From NCBI RefSeq assembly GCF_020171745.1, contig NZ_JAIVAH010000013.1, positions 453,491 through 517,490 on the forward strand: 64,000 nucleotides of DNA, in the 5' to 3' direction. A model generated the notes under the pieces. That model ran no database searches, was not told the DNA's origin, and saw only the letters and a program-made list of their open reading frames with translations. The DNA comes from Prescottella equi. GTDB lineage: Bacteria; Actinomycetota; Actinomycetes; Mycobacteriales; Mycobacteriaceae. Position 1 is the stretch's first letter, and each line of letters opens with the position of its first letter. Below, one piece after another: positions 1 to 8,849 of the stretch. Position numbers and translations under genes: made by a program.

Positions 1-2536
1 GCTCACCGCGTTCGCGACCGACCGGGACCTGTTGCACCGCGAGCGGGCCAGGGTGCGGCACCTCCTCGTCGACGACGCCCAGCACCTCGATCCGCAGGCC
101 GCGCAGTTGGTGCGCCTGATCGGAACCGGGACCGCGAGCACCGCGATCGCCGGCGACCCGGATCAGTCGATCTTCGGGTTCCGCGGCGCGGATCCGCAGT
201 TCCTCACGGGCCTCGCCGACCGCGGCGAGCCCGCGCAGGTGATCCTCGACACCAACTTCCGGTCGGCGCCGGCCGTCGCGCGGGTGGCGGGGCAGGTCGC
301 GGGCCGGCTGCCCGGCAACCCGCCGCATCGGGGTGCGGCGGTGCCAGTCACCGACGACGACACCGACGGGCGCGCGGTGGTCCGGGTGTTGTCGACGCCC
401 GCCAAGGAGGCAGCCCTCGTCGCGGACACCCTGCGGCGCGCGCACCTGATCGACGGCGTGCCGTGGTCGGAGATGGCGATCGTCGCGCGGTCGGTGCCGC
501 GGGTGCTGCCGCCGCTGCGTCGCGCACTGCTGGCGGCGGGCGTGCCGGTTACCACCGCCGCGAGCGAGCTGCCGCTCGCGAAGCAGCACGGTGTGGCCGG
601 GCTGCTGTCCGTCATGCGTGCCCTCGTCGGCGGCGAGTTCACGGGTGAGGACGCGATCGCGCTGCTGTCGGGTCCCATCGGCGGTGCCGAACCGGTGAGC
701 CTGCGGCGGTTGCGTCGCGGCCTGCGGCGGGTGGAGCTGACATCGGGCGGCGACCGCGACTCGGCCGAACTGTTGCGGACGCTCATCGTCGACGGACCGG
801 ACGCGGACGGGGTGGCCCACCTGCTTCCCGGGCTCACCGACGTCGAATCGCTCTCGCTGCGAAGAGTTCTCAAGGTGTTGCGGCGGGCCCGGGTACCGCT
901 GCAGCGCGGCCGCGGCATCGAGGAGGTGCTGTGGGCGGCGTGGCAGGCGACCGGGCTCGAGCGGCGCTGGGCGGCGGCGTCCGCGTTCGGCGGTCCGATC
1001 GGCGCCCAGGCCGACCGTGATCTCGATGCGGTGGTCGCGCTGTTCGACGCGGCCGCGAACTACGTCGACCGCCTGCCGCGGGCACAGCTCTCCGGCTTCG
1101 TCGACTACCTCGTCGAGCAGGCGATCCCGGGTCCCGCCCGGATGCGCGCGGTGGCGTCGCAGGAGACCGTGACGGTACTCAGCGCGCACTCGGCGGCGGG
1201 CCGGCAGTGGCGGGTGGTCGTCGTCCTCGGCGTCCAGGAGGGGCTGTGGCCCAGCCTCGGCGCGCGCGGCACGCTGCTCGGCACCGAGGAACTGATCGAG
1301 CTCACCAGCGGGATCGGCGAGGTCGACAAGACGCTCTCGCGGACCGCGCCGCTGCTCGCGGAGGAGCGGCGACTGTTCCTGGTGGCGTGCAGCCGCGCCC
1401 GTGACTCGCTGCTCGTGACCGCGGTCGATTCGTCGGGCGGCGACACCGAACTGGTGCGGTCGCGGTTCGTGGACGACCTGCTGCGCGGCGACGACGACCT
1501 GGACGTCGACGACGTCGCGCCCGTCACCGACGACAGCCCCCGCGTCCTGGCCCTGCCGGCCCTCGTCGCCGAGTTGCGCAGCGTCGTGTGCGATCCCGGT
1601 GTCGCCGCCGACGATCCGGAGCGGCAGCAGCGGGCGGCACACCAGTTGGCCCGGCTCGCGGAGGCCGGCGTCCGCGGCGCGCACCCCGACCAGTGGTACG
1701 GAACGTCGGAGCCGAGTTCGGCTGTGGGGCTGTGGGATCCGCAGGACGGTCCGGTTCCGCTGTCGCCGTCGACGATCGAACTGATCGCCAACTGTCCACT
1801 GCGGTGGATGCTCGAACGGCACGGTGGCAGCGACGGCGACAACACGCACGCGATCGCCGGCACGCTCGTGCACACGCTCGTGCAGGCTCTCGCCGGGCAC
1901 ATTCCGCCGGAACAGGTCGACCGCGCCCTGGAAACCGCTTGGGACTCGGTCGATCTGGGATCGGAGTGGTTCTCGCGGCGGGAACTCGAGCGCACCCGGG
2001 GCATGCTCGACAACTTCGCCGACTGGCTGCGGGGCACCCGATCCGAACTCACCGAGGTGGGCGTCGAGGTCGCGGTCGACGGCGTACTCGAGCCGCGGGT
2101 GGAGGGCGGCGCCACCGTCCGGATCCGCGGTCGGATCGACCGGCTCGAACGCGACCCGGACGGGCGCCCCGTCGTCATCGACGTCAAGACCGCGAAGGCC
2201 GCGGTCACCAAGGACCAGGCGGAGCAGCACGCGCAGTTGGCGGCCTATCAGGTGGCGGCGGCCCGCGGCCTCATCGAGGGGGAACCGGCGTCGCAGCCCG
2301 GCGGCGCGCGGCTGGTGTTCGTGGCCAAGCCGCACAAGAAGGAAGGTGCCACGCAGCGGATCCAGCCGGCACTCGACGACGAGAGTCTCGCGCTGTGGGA
2401 GAACGTGATCCACGACGCCGCCGCGGCCACCCGGGGGCCGACCTTCCTCGCGCGGATCAACGACGGCTGCAGACACTGCCCGGTGCTCTCGAGCTGCCCG
2501 GCACACGACGAAGGACGGCAGGTGACCTCCGAGTGA
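1..2536 (+). CDS. adnA: AdnA-type subunit of the AdnAB helicase-nuclease (5' end outside window)
   Basis: C-terminal part of a UvrD/RecB-family subunit; the frame is open from base 2, so the N-terminus and Walker A lie upstream of the window. Visible motor motifs are a Walker B-like LLVDDAQHLD right at the start, GDPDQSIFGFRGADP and TNFRSAP. The C-terminal RecB-type nuclease shows GRIDRLE and VIDVKTAK near 2140-2200. One cysteine (ANCPLRW, about 1790) and three at the very C-terminus (CRHCPVLSSC, about 2465-2500) match the 'iron-staple' 4Fe-4S nuclease arrangement. AdnAB resects double-strand breaks for recombination in mycolate actinobacteria. The last codons overlap the adnB start as GTGA, so the two chains are probably made in a fixed ratio. 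Assignment as AdnA rather than AdnB rests on its being first in the pair. Confidence 0.93.
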   Translation, partial: LTAFATDRDLLHRERARVRHLLVDDAQHLDPQAAQLVRLIGTGTASTAIAGDPDQSIFGFRGADPQFLTGLADRGEPAQVILDTNFRSAPAVARVAGQVAGRLPGNPPHRGAAVPVTDDDTDGRAVVRVLSTPAKEAALVADTLRRAHLIDGVPWSEMAIVARSVPRVLPPLRRALLAAGVPVTTAASELPLAKQHGVAGLLSVMRALVGGEFTGEDAIALLSGPIGGAEPVSLRRLRRGLRRVELTSGGDRDSAELLRTLIVDGPDADGVAHLLPGLTDVESLSLRRVLKVLRRARVPLQRGRGIEEVLWAAWQATGLERRWAAASAFGGPIGAQADRDLDAVVALFDAAANYVDRLPRAQLSGFVDYLVEQAIPGPARMRAVASQETVTVLSAHSAAGRQWRVVVVLGVQEGLWPSLGARGTLLGTEELIELTSGIGEVDKTLSRTAPLLAEERRLFLVACSRARDSLLVTAVDSSGGDTELVRSRFVDDLLRGDDDLDVDDVAPVTDDSPRVLALPALVAELRSVVCDPGVAADDPERQQRAAHQLARLAEAGVRGAHPDQWYGTSEPSSAVGLWDPQDGPVPLSPSTIELIANCPLRWMLERHGGSDGDNTHAIAGTLVHTLVQALAGHIPPEQVDRALETAWDSVDLGSEWFSRRELERTRGMLDNFADWLRGTRSELTEVGVEVAVDGVLEPRVEGGATVRIRGRIDRLERDPDGRPVVIDVKTAKAAVTKDQAEQHAQLAAYQVAAARGLIEGEPASQPGGARLVFVAKPHKKEGATQRIQPALDDESLALWENVIHDAAAATRGPTFLARINDGCRHCPVLSSCPAHDEGRQVTSE

Positions 2537-5500
2537 GCACCGTGCAGAGCGGGCGCCGCGTGGGCCCGGCAGAACTGGCCGAGGTGCTGGGGCAGTTCCC
2601 ACCGACGCCCGAGCAGGCTGCGGTCATCGAGGCGCCGCTCGGGCCCACCCTCGTCGTCGCCGGCGCCGGCGCGGGCAAGACCGAGACGATGGCGGCGCGC
2701 GTCGTGTGGCTCGTCGCGAACGGGCTGGTCGATCCCGAACAGGTCCTGGGTCTGACGTTCACCCGCAAGGCGGCGCAGCAGCTCACCGCACGCATTCGGA
2801 AACGTCTGGCGAAGCTGGCCGGCTCGGTGCTGGTCCGCGACCTCGACCCCAGTGGCTCACTGCGGTCGCGGATTCTGGCGAGTGAACCGGAGGTCAGCAC
2901 CTATCACGCGTACGCGGGACGGCTGCTGTCCGAGCACGGGCTGCTGCTGCCGATCGAGCCGTCCGCGACGCTGCTGTCCGAGACCGAGTTGTGGCAGCTC
3001 GCGTACCGCGTGGTCAGCGCGTGGGACGGCGACCTCGACACCGACCGCAACCCGGCCTCGATCACCGAGTCGGTGCTCGCGCTGTCGGGTCAGCTCGCCG
3101 AGCATCTCGTCGAGCCCGCCGATCTGCGCGAGGCGCACACCGAACTCGACAAGCTGATCCACACGCTCCCGGCCGGACCGAAACAGCGTGGCGGACCGTC
3201 GAAGACGCTGCTGGACCTGCTCGAGGTGCAGCACCAGCGGCTCGAACTGCTGCCGCTCGTACAGCGGCTGGCCGACACCCTGCGCCGGGAGGGCGCGCTG
3301 GACTTCGGCAGTCAGATGTCGCTCGCGGCGCGGGTCGCGTCCGAGCACCCGGAGGTGGGCCGCAGCGAGCGCGGTCGGTTCCGGGTGGTGCTGCTCGACG
3401 AGTACCAGGACACCGGGCACGCACAGCGGGTGCTGCTGTCGTCGCTGTTCGGCGGCGGCGAGGACGCCGGCCTGGCGTTGACGGCGGTCGGCGACCCCAT
3501 GCAGTCGATCTACGGCTGGCGCGGGGCGTCCGCGGCGAACCTGCCGCGCTTCGCCACCGACTTCCCGCTCGCCGACGGCACCCCGGCGCCCAAGCTGGAG
3601 TTGCTCACGAGCTGGCGGAATCCGCCGGAGGCGCTCGAGCTCGCCAACATGGTGTCGGAGCCGTTGCGGGACAGGGGCGTCGAGGTCAGCAGGCTGCGGG
3701 CTCGGCCGGCCGCGGTGCCCGGCGACGTGCGCCTGGCGTTGCTCGACACCGTCGAAACGGAGCGGTCGTGGGTGGCGGACCGGATCGCGGAACAGTACGA
3801 GGCGGCCCGCGTCGACGGCGCGAAGCCGCCCACCGCCGCGGTGCTGGTACGACGCAACGCCGACGCCGCCCCGATCGCCGAGGAACTGCGCGCCCGCGGT
3901 CTCGCGGTGGAGGTCGTCGGGCTCGGCGGACTACTCCACACCCCCGAGGTGGCCGACGTCGTCGCGATGCTGCGCCTGGTCGCCGACCCGATGTCGGGCA
4001 GCGCCGCCGTGCGTGTGCTGACCGGCGCCCGGTGGCAGATCGGCGCCGCCGACATCCGAGCTCTGTGGAAGCGCGCGGGCGAACTCGGGATCCGCTCCGG
4101 CTACGGAACGACGGGCGCGGTCACCGACGCGGCCGCGCTGGACGACGCGCTCGGCGACGCGATGCCGGGGGAGCAGTCCGAGCAGGCCGGCCTGGCCGAT
4201 GCTCTCGCCGATCCCGGTCCGGCCCATCGGTACTCGGAGGCCGGCTACGTGCGGATCTGCGCGATCGCCGCCGAGTTGGCGTCGCTGCGCGAGCGGCTGG
4301 GGCAGCCGCTCACCGAACTGGTGGCCGAGGTGGAGCGCGTGATCGGCATCGGGATCGAGGCGCAGGCGCGGACCCGGCAGTCGGAGGTGGGCGGCGCCGG
4401 CCGTGAGCATCTCGACGCGTTCGCGGACGTCGTGTCCGGCTACGCGAACCGCACGTCGGCGACCCTGACCGGATTGCTGGCGTTCCTCGCCGCGGCCGAG
4501 CACGTCGAGAACGGGCTCGCCCCCGGCGAGGTCGAGGTGGCGCCCGATCGCGTGCAGATACTCACGGTGCACTCCGCGAAGGGCCTGGAGTGGGAGGTCG
4601 TGGCCGTGCCGCACCTGACGGCCGGAGTCTTCCCGTCCAGCCAGGCGTCGGCCACGTGGCTGGGGTCGGTGTCCGAACTGCCGCCCACGTTGCGCGGCGA
4701 CCGGGCGTTCCCCGGTGAATCCGCCGACGGTGTGCCGGTTCTCGACCTCGAGGATCTGTACCACCGCAAGGACCTCGAGGACGCGATCAAGTCGCACAAG
4801 GATGCGCTCTCGACGCGTCGGCTCGACGAGGACCGGCGGCTGTTCTACGTCGCGCTCACCCGCACCGAGCGGGCCCTGTTCGTGTCGGGCCACCACTGGG
4901 CCGAATCGGGGTCGGACCCCAAGGGGCCGTCGCCGTTCCTGCTGGAACTCGAGGAACTGGTGTCGGCGTGGGAGGGTGAGCGGCTCGGTGTGATCGACGT
5001 GTGGGCTCCCGCCCCCGACGAAGGCGCGGAGAATCCGCTCACGGCCACGCCGCGGTCGGCTTGGTGGCCGCGGGATCCTTTGGGGCGCAGACGTCCCGAC
5101 GTCGAGCGCGGCGCTGAACTGGTGCGCGGCGCGCTGGACGGACTGGGGACGGACACGTCGGGTCCCGAGGATTCCGAGGACGACCCGGACAACTGGGCGG
5201 CGGACGTGGACGCGCTGCTGGCCGAACGCAGGGAACGTGGACGCGGAGGCACCGACGTCGAGATGCCGGCGCAACTGTCGGTGAGTCAGCTCGTCGACCT
5301 GGCCGCTGATCCCGACGCGCTCGCGGCACGGCTGCGGCGGCCGTTGCCGTTCCCGCCGAATCCGCTGGCGCGCCGAGGAACCGCGTTCCACGCCTGGGTG
5401 GAGCAGCGGTTCGGTGCCACCCGGCTACTCGACTTCGACGAGCTGCCCGGCGCGGCGGACACCGGCGTGGGCACCGAGACCGAGTTGGCGCTGCTGCAGG

Positions 5501-5910
5501 ACGCGTTCCTCCGCTCGACGTGGGCCGACCGCAGCCCCGTCGAGGTGGAGGTGCCGTTCGAGACGTCGGTCGCCGGGACCGTGCTGCGCGGCCGCATCGA
5601 CGCGGTGTTCGCCGACCCGGACGGCGGCTGGACTGTCATCGACTGGAAGACCGGCGCCGAGCCGTCCGCCGCGAACGAGCGGGCCGTCGTGATGCAGTTG
5701 GCCGCCTACCGGATCGCGTGGGCCGAACTGATGGCGGCGCGTCAGTCCCGGCTCACCGGACGTCCGGTGGAGCCGCAACTCGACAAGGTGCGGGCCGCGT
5801 TCCACTACGTGCGCACCGGACGGACCATCGCGCCGGAGAACCTGCCCGACGCGGACCGGCTGGCCCGGCTCATCACGACCGCCGGGGCGGAGGAGGAACC
5901 GGTCGGCTGA
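2533..5910 (+). CDS. adnB: AdnB-type subunit of the AdnAB helicase-nuclease
   Basis: 1125-residue UvrD-like helicase fused to a RecB-type nuclease. The GTG start overlaps the adnA stop; a longer in-frame extension upstream is only adnA shadow. Walker A AGAGAGKTE lies at residues 43-51, Walker B LLDEYQDTGH near 288, GDPMQSIYGWRGAS near 320 and TVHSAKGLEWE in motor domain 2. The C-terminal nuclease has GRIDAVF and VIDWKTG near 1020-1040. The partner subunit carries the four cysteines; none are obvious here. In mycobacteria the AdnB motor drives translocation while both subunits cut DNA. No promoter separates it from adnA. Confidence 0.95.
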   Translation: MSTVQSGRRVGPAELAEVLGQFPPTPEQAAVIEAPLGPTLVVAGAGAGKTETMAARVVWLVANGLVDPEQVLGLTFTRKAAQQLTARIRKRLAKLAGSVLVRDLDPSGSLRSRILASEPEVSTYHAYAGRLLSEHGLLLPIEPSATLLSETELWQLAYRVVSAWDGDLDTDRNPASITESVLALSGQLAEHLVEPADLREAHTELDKLIHTLPAGPKQRGGPSKTLLDLLEVQHQRLELLPLVQRLADTLRREGALDFGSQMSLAARVASEHPEVGRSERGRFRVVLLDEYQDTGHAQRVLLSSLFGGGEDAGLALTAVGDPMQSIYGWRGASAANLPRFATDFPLADGTPAPKLELLTSWRNPPEALELANMVSEPLRDRGVEVSRLRARPAAVPGDVRLALLDTVETERSWVADRIAEQYEAARVDGAKPPTAAVLVRRNADAAPIAEELRARGLAVEVVGLGGLLHTPEVADVVAMLRLVADPMSGSAAVRVLTGARWQIGAADIRALWKRAGELGIRSGYGTTGAVTDAAALDDALGDAMPGEQSEQAGLADALADPGPAHRYSEAGYVRICAIAAELASLRERLGQPLTELVAEVERVIGIGIEAQARTRQSEVGGAGREHLDAFADVVSGYANRTSATLTGLLAFLAAAEHVENGLAPGEVEVAPDRVQILTVHSAKGLEWEVVAVPHLTAGVFPSSQASATWLGSVSELPPTLRGDRAFPGESADGVPVLDLEDLYHRKDLEDAIKSHKDALSTRRLDEDRRLFYVALTRTERALFVSGHHWAESGSDPKGPSPFLLELEELVSAWEGERLGVIDVWAPAPDEGAENPLTATPRSAWWPRDPLGRRRPDVERGAELVRGALDGLGTDTSGPEDSEDDPDNWAADVDALLAERRERGRGGTDVEMPAQLSVSQLVDLAADPDALAARLRRPLPFPPNPLARRGTAFHAWVEQRFGATRLLDFDELPGAADTGVGTETELALLQDAFLRSTWADRSPVEVEVPFETSVAGTVLRGRIDAVFADPDGGWTVIDWKTGAEPSAANERAVVMQLAAYRIAWAELMAARQSRLTGRPVEPQLDKVRAAFHYVRTGRTIAPENLPDADRLARLITTAGAEEEPVG

Positions 5911-5920
5911 AGCGGCGCCG

Positions 5921-6316
5921 TCAGGCCGCGTTCCGTCGGGCCTTCAACGCCTCGGTGACGAGGGGGACCTGCAACGGCAGGCGCGCGGCGGCGAGCGCCT
6001 TCGCGGGCGTCGATGTGCGGCTCGACCGGAACCAGTCGACCGTCATCTGCACGTTGGCCGGGAACACCGCGACGAACAGTGCGGCCGCGAGCGTGCCCCC
6101 GAGACGCCGGGTGCGGGGCACGGCGAGCGTCGCGGCGGTCGCGAGTTCGGCGGCGCCGGACACGTACGTGTAGGTCCGCGCGGTCCCCGGAAGCGAACGG
6201 GGCACGATCGCGTCGAACGGCCGCGGCCGGACGAAGTGCAGGGTTCCGGCACCGAACAGCAGCGCGGCGAGGCGGAGGGCGGGGACCTGGCTCGGGCGGC
6301 CCGAAGACGACGACAT
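5921..6316 (-). CDS. small DoxX-like membrane protein
   Basis: About 131 residues, with three to four hydrophobic segments (ALRLAALLFGAGTLHF, YVSGAAELATAATLAV, GTLAAALFVAVFPANVQ). The spacing and the PANVQM ending resemble small DoxX-like proteins of actinobacteria, whose role is unknown. It converges with adnB, leaving only 10 nt between stops. The ATG at 6316 is chosen. A GTG at 6352 with GGGGTGA upstream would add 12 residues (MAEPPDVGQGGR) and cannot be excluded. No operon partner. Confidence 0.75.
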   Translation of the reverse strand: MSSSSGRPSQVPALRLAALLFGAGTLHFVRPRPFDAIVPRSLPGTARTYTYVSGAAELATAATLAVPRTRRLGGTLAAALFVAVFPANVQMTVDWFRSSRTSTPAKALAAARLPLQVPLVTEALKARRNAA

Positions 6317-6460
6317 GCGGCCACCCTGCCCGACATCCGGTGGTTCCGCCACCGTTCACCCCGGTTTTCCTGTGCCGTTCCGTGATTACCGGATCCGCGG
6401 TTAGGCTGCGAACCGGCTGTGCGAACGGCCAGTCGGAGCAGAGGAGATGGGGACCAGTGG

Positions 6461-7528
6461 ATGCCCGGTAGGTTGAGAGCGCGGTTCGGGAACTCGGACA
6501 CGCTGACGGATCGGCCGGATTTCGCGCTCGTCGGCGTGCTCAAGGTGCCCGAGATGCAGACCAGCCCCGCGCGCGCCATCGCGCGCCGGGTGTCGTACGC
6601 GCTCGCCGCACTCGCGCTCGCCGTGCTGGTCGTCTACATCGACCGCGACGGCTACAAGGACGCGCAGGAGAACCAGCTGTCGCTGCTGGACTGCATCTAC
6701 TACGCGACCGTCTCGCTGTCGACCACGGGCTACGGCGACATCACCCCGATCACCCCGGAAGCGCGCCTGATCAACGTCCTGGTCATCACGCCGCTCCGGA
6801 TCTTCTTCCTCATCGTCCTGGTCGGTACGACCCTCTCGGCGCTCACCGAGAGCTCCCGCCAGACATTCAAGATTCAGCGTTGGAGGCACCGCGTGCGTAA
6901 CCACACCGTCGTCGTCGGATTCGGTACCAAGGGGCGTACCGCCATCGACGCGATGCTCGGTGACGGCATCGTGCCCTCCGACATCGTCGTGGTCGACACC
7001 GATCAGGTGGTGCTCGACACCGCGGCCAGCATGGGGCTGGTGACCGTGCACGGATCGGCCACCAAGTCCGACGTGCTTCGGCTGGCCGGCGTGCAGAACG
7101 CGGCGTCGATCATCGTCGCCGCGAACCGCGACGACACCGCCGTCCTGGTCACCCTCACCGCGCGTGAACTCGCGCCCAAGGCGAAGATCGTCGCCGCCAT
7201 CCGCGAGACCGACAACGCGCACCTGCTGCGCCAGTCGGGCGCCGACTCGGTGGTCGTGTCCTCGGAGACCGCCGGCCGACTGCTCGGCATCGCCCGAACC
7301 ACGCCGAGCGTCGTGGAGATGGTCGAGGACCTGCTCACCCCGGAGGCCGGGTTCGCAATCGCCGAGCGCGAGGTCGAACCGGAGGAGGTCGGCGGCTCGC
7401 CTCGCCACCTGTCGGACATCGTCCTGGGCGTGGTGCGCGACGGCCGCCTGCTGCGCGTGGGCTCGCCCGAGGTCGACGCCGTCGAGGCCGACGACCTCCT
7501 GCTGTACATCCGGCGCGTCACCAACTGA
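6461..7528 (+). CDS. two-TM potassium channel subunit with RCK/TrkA-N domain
   Basis: 355 residues. TM1 lies at about 44-60, the pore helix and selectivity filter TTGYGD at 88-93, and TM2 at about 106-126. A Rossmann RCK domain follows (HTVVVGFGTKGRTAID), then a C-terminal TrkA-C-like part. This is the minimal MthK-type layout, so it should form a tetrameric K+ pore gated by a ligand bound to the RCK ring. The ATG at 6461 is chosen over an in-frame GTG at 6419; GAGGAG sits 14 nt upstream. It lies between adnB and nudC as in mycobacteria (Rv3200c position), but nothing suggests a functional link to repair. Confidence 0.92.
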   Translation: MPGRLRARFGNSDTLTDRPDFALVGVLKVPEMQTSPARAIARRVSYALAALALAVLVVYIDRDGYKDAQENQLSLLDCIYYATVSLSTTGYGDITPITPEARLINVLVITPLRIFFLIVLVGTTLSALTESSRQTFKIQRWRHRVRNHTVVVGFGTKGRTAIDAMLGDGIVPSDIVVVDTDQVVLDTAASMGLVTVHGSATKSDVLRLAGVQNAASIIVAANRDDTAVLVTLTARELAPKAKIVAAIRETDNAHLLRQSGADSVVVSSETAGRLLGIARTTPSVVEMVEDLLTPEAGFAIAEREVEPEEVGGSPRHLSDIVLGVVRDGRLLRVGSPEVDAVEADDLLLYIRRVTN

Positions 7529-7558
7529 GCGAAGCGCGTCGGGCCCGGGCGGCCGCAG

Positions 7559-7564
7559 TAGGGT
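7559..7564 (+). promoter_or_regulatory. -10 hexamer of a leaderless nudC promoter
   Basis: TAGGGT fits the TANNNT -10 consensus and ends 7 nt before the GTG at 7572, so transcription should start at the initiation codon. No Shine-Dalgarno is visible. Confidence 0.5.
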
Positions 7565-7571
7565 CGTTCCC

Positions 7572-8474
7572 GTGCCGCATTTCGAACTGACCGAGACCCC
7601 GTTGTTGTCCCGTGCCGCCCTGGACCGGGCGGAGGAATTGCGTTCGGACACCGAGGCTCTGCGCGCGGGATGGGCGGAGGCATTGCTGCTGCGGGTCAAT
7701 CCGCGCGGACAGGTGCGGGTGACCGACGGTGAGCTCGTGCTCGAGCCGGCGTCGACGCTGGGTGACGAGCCGGCTCCCGACGCGGTGTTTCTCGGGCTGC
7801 ACGACGCCCGCCACGTGTGGGCGGTGCGGGTGCCGGCGATGACCGGTGAACTGGGCGACCTGCGGATGCTCGGCCACCGGCTCGACGAGTCGAGTGCCGG
7901 ACTGCTGACAACGGCTGTGGCGCTGCTGAACTGGCACGACCACGCGGGCTTCAGCGCGATCGACGGGGCAGTGACGGAACCGACGATGGCGGGGTGGTCC
8001 CGGATCAGTTCGAGCACCGGGCACGAGGAGTTCCCGCGCACCGATCCCGCGGTGATCTGCCTGGTGCACGACGGCGGCGACCGGGTGCTTCTCGCGCGTC
8101 AGCCGGTGTGGCCGCCGCGGATGTTCTCGGTTCTCGCCGGATTCGTCGAGGCCGGGGAGTCGCTCGAGACGTGCGTGGTGCGGGAGATCCGCGAGGAGGT
8201 CGGGGTGGACGTGCACGACGTCCGGTATCTCGGCAGCCAGCCGTGGCCGTTCCCGCGCTCGGTGATGATCGGCTTCTCGGCGGTGGGCGATCCCGCCGCT
8301 CCGCTCGAATTCGCGGACGGCGAGATCGCCGAGGCCCACTGGTTCACCCGCGAGCAGGTCCGGGCCGCACTCGACGCCGGCGACTGGACGTCGCGGTCGG
8401 ACGCCGAGCTGCTGCTGCCCGGATCGATCTCGATCGCGCGGGTGATGATCGAGTCGTGGGCGAAGGTCGACTGA
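7572..8474 (+). CDS. nudC: NudC-like NAD(H) pyrophosphatase / RNA deNADding Nudix hydrolase
   Basis: 300 residues. The Nudix box GX5EX7REUXEEXGU is complete at about 191-213 (GFVEAGES...REIREEVG), followed by the NudC hallmark SQPWPFP near 221-227 that sets NAD(H) specificity. The family hydrolyses NAD(H) to NMN(H) and AMP and removes NAD caps from RNA 5' ends. Where enterobacterial NudC has a four-cysteine zinc ribbon (before EEFPRTDPAVI, about 125-150) this protein has no cysteine, so the ribbon is lost or restructured. The only cysteines are in VICLV and LETCVV. The GTG start is set by the -10 hexamer 7 nt upstream. Convergent with the mycoredoxin gene. Confidence 0.93.
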   Translation: MPHFELTETPLLSRAALDRAEELRSDTEALRAGWAEALLLRVNPRGQVRVTDGELVLEPASTLGDEPAPDAVFLGLHDARHVWAVRVPAMTGELGDLRMLGHRLDESSAGLLTTAVALLNWHDHAGFSAIDGAVTEPTMAGWSRISSSTGHEEFPRTDPAVICLVHDGGDRVLLARQPVWPPRMFSVLAGFVEAGESLETCVVREIREEVGVDVHDVRYLGSQPWPFPRSVMIGFSAVGDPAAPLEFADGEIAEAHWFTREQVRAALDAGDWTSRSDAELLLPGSISIARVMIESWAKVD

Positions 8475-8490
8475 CGGGCCGACCGAGGGA

Positions 8491-8742
8491 CTAGAGACCC
8501 AGGGCCCGCTTGACCTGCGCGAGGCTCGGGTTGGTGGCGGTGCTGCCGTCCGCGTACTTCACGGTGGGCACGACGTGGTTGCCGCCGTTGACGCTGCCCA
8601 CGAACTCGGCGGACGCGGGATCGAGCTCGATGTCGATCTCGGCGTACGAGATGCCGTTCTCGTCGAGCTGCTTCTTGAGGCGGCGGCAGTAGCCGCACCA
8701 CGTGGTCGAGTACATGGTCAGGGCGGGAGCTTCGGTAGTCAC
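8491..8742 (-). CDS. mrx1: mycoredoxin Mrx1-like glutaredoxin
   Basis: 83-residue thioredoxin-fold protein with WCGYC (Cys16 and Cys19), the cis-proline region HVVPTVKY and a C-terminal PSLAQVKRALGL helix. Mycoredoxin-1 reduces S-mycothiolated proteins using mycothiol and is confined to mycothiol-producing actinobacteria. GTG at 8742 gives the expected short length; a longer frame (to 8796) adds a non-conserved tail. A TATAGG/TTATAG hexamer lies just upstream of the start, so the mRNA may be leaderless. It sits between nudC and uvrD2, as in M. tuberculosis. Confidence 0.92.
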   Translation of the reverse strand: MTTEAPALTMYSTTWCGYCRRLKKQLDENGISYAEIDIELDPASAEFVGSVNGGNHVVPTVKYADGSTATNPSLAQVKRALGL

Positions 8743-8849
8743 GGCGCCTATAACACCACGGTCGGTCCGTACTGTTCCCGCGCGGGCGTACGTCACACCG
8801 GGGTGGGTGCGGGCGGCTCGTGTCGGTGCGCCCTGACAGGATGGACGGC

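Noticed and set aside
3931..5391. 486-codon open frame on the minus strand
   Set aside because: Antisense shadow of adnB; no ribosome site or recognisable domain.
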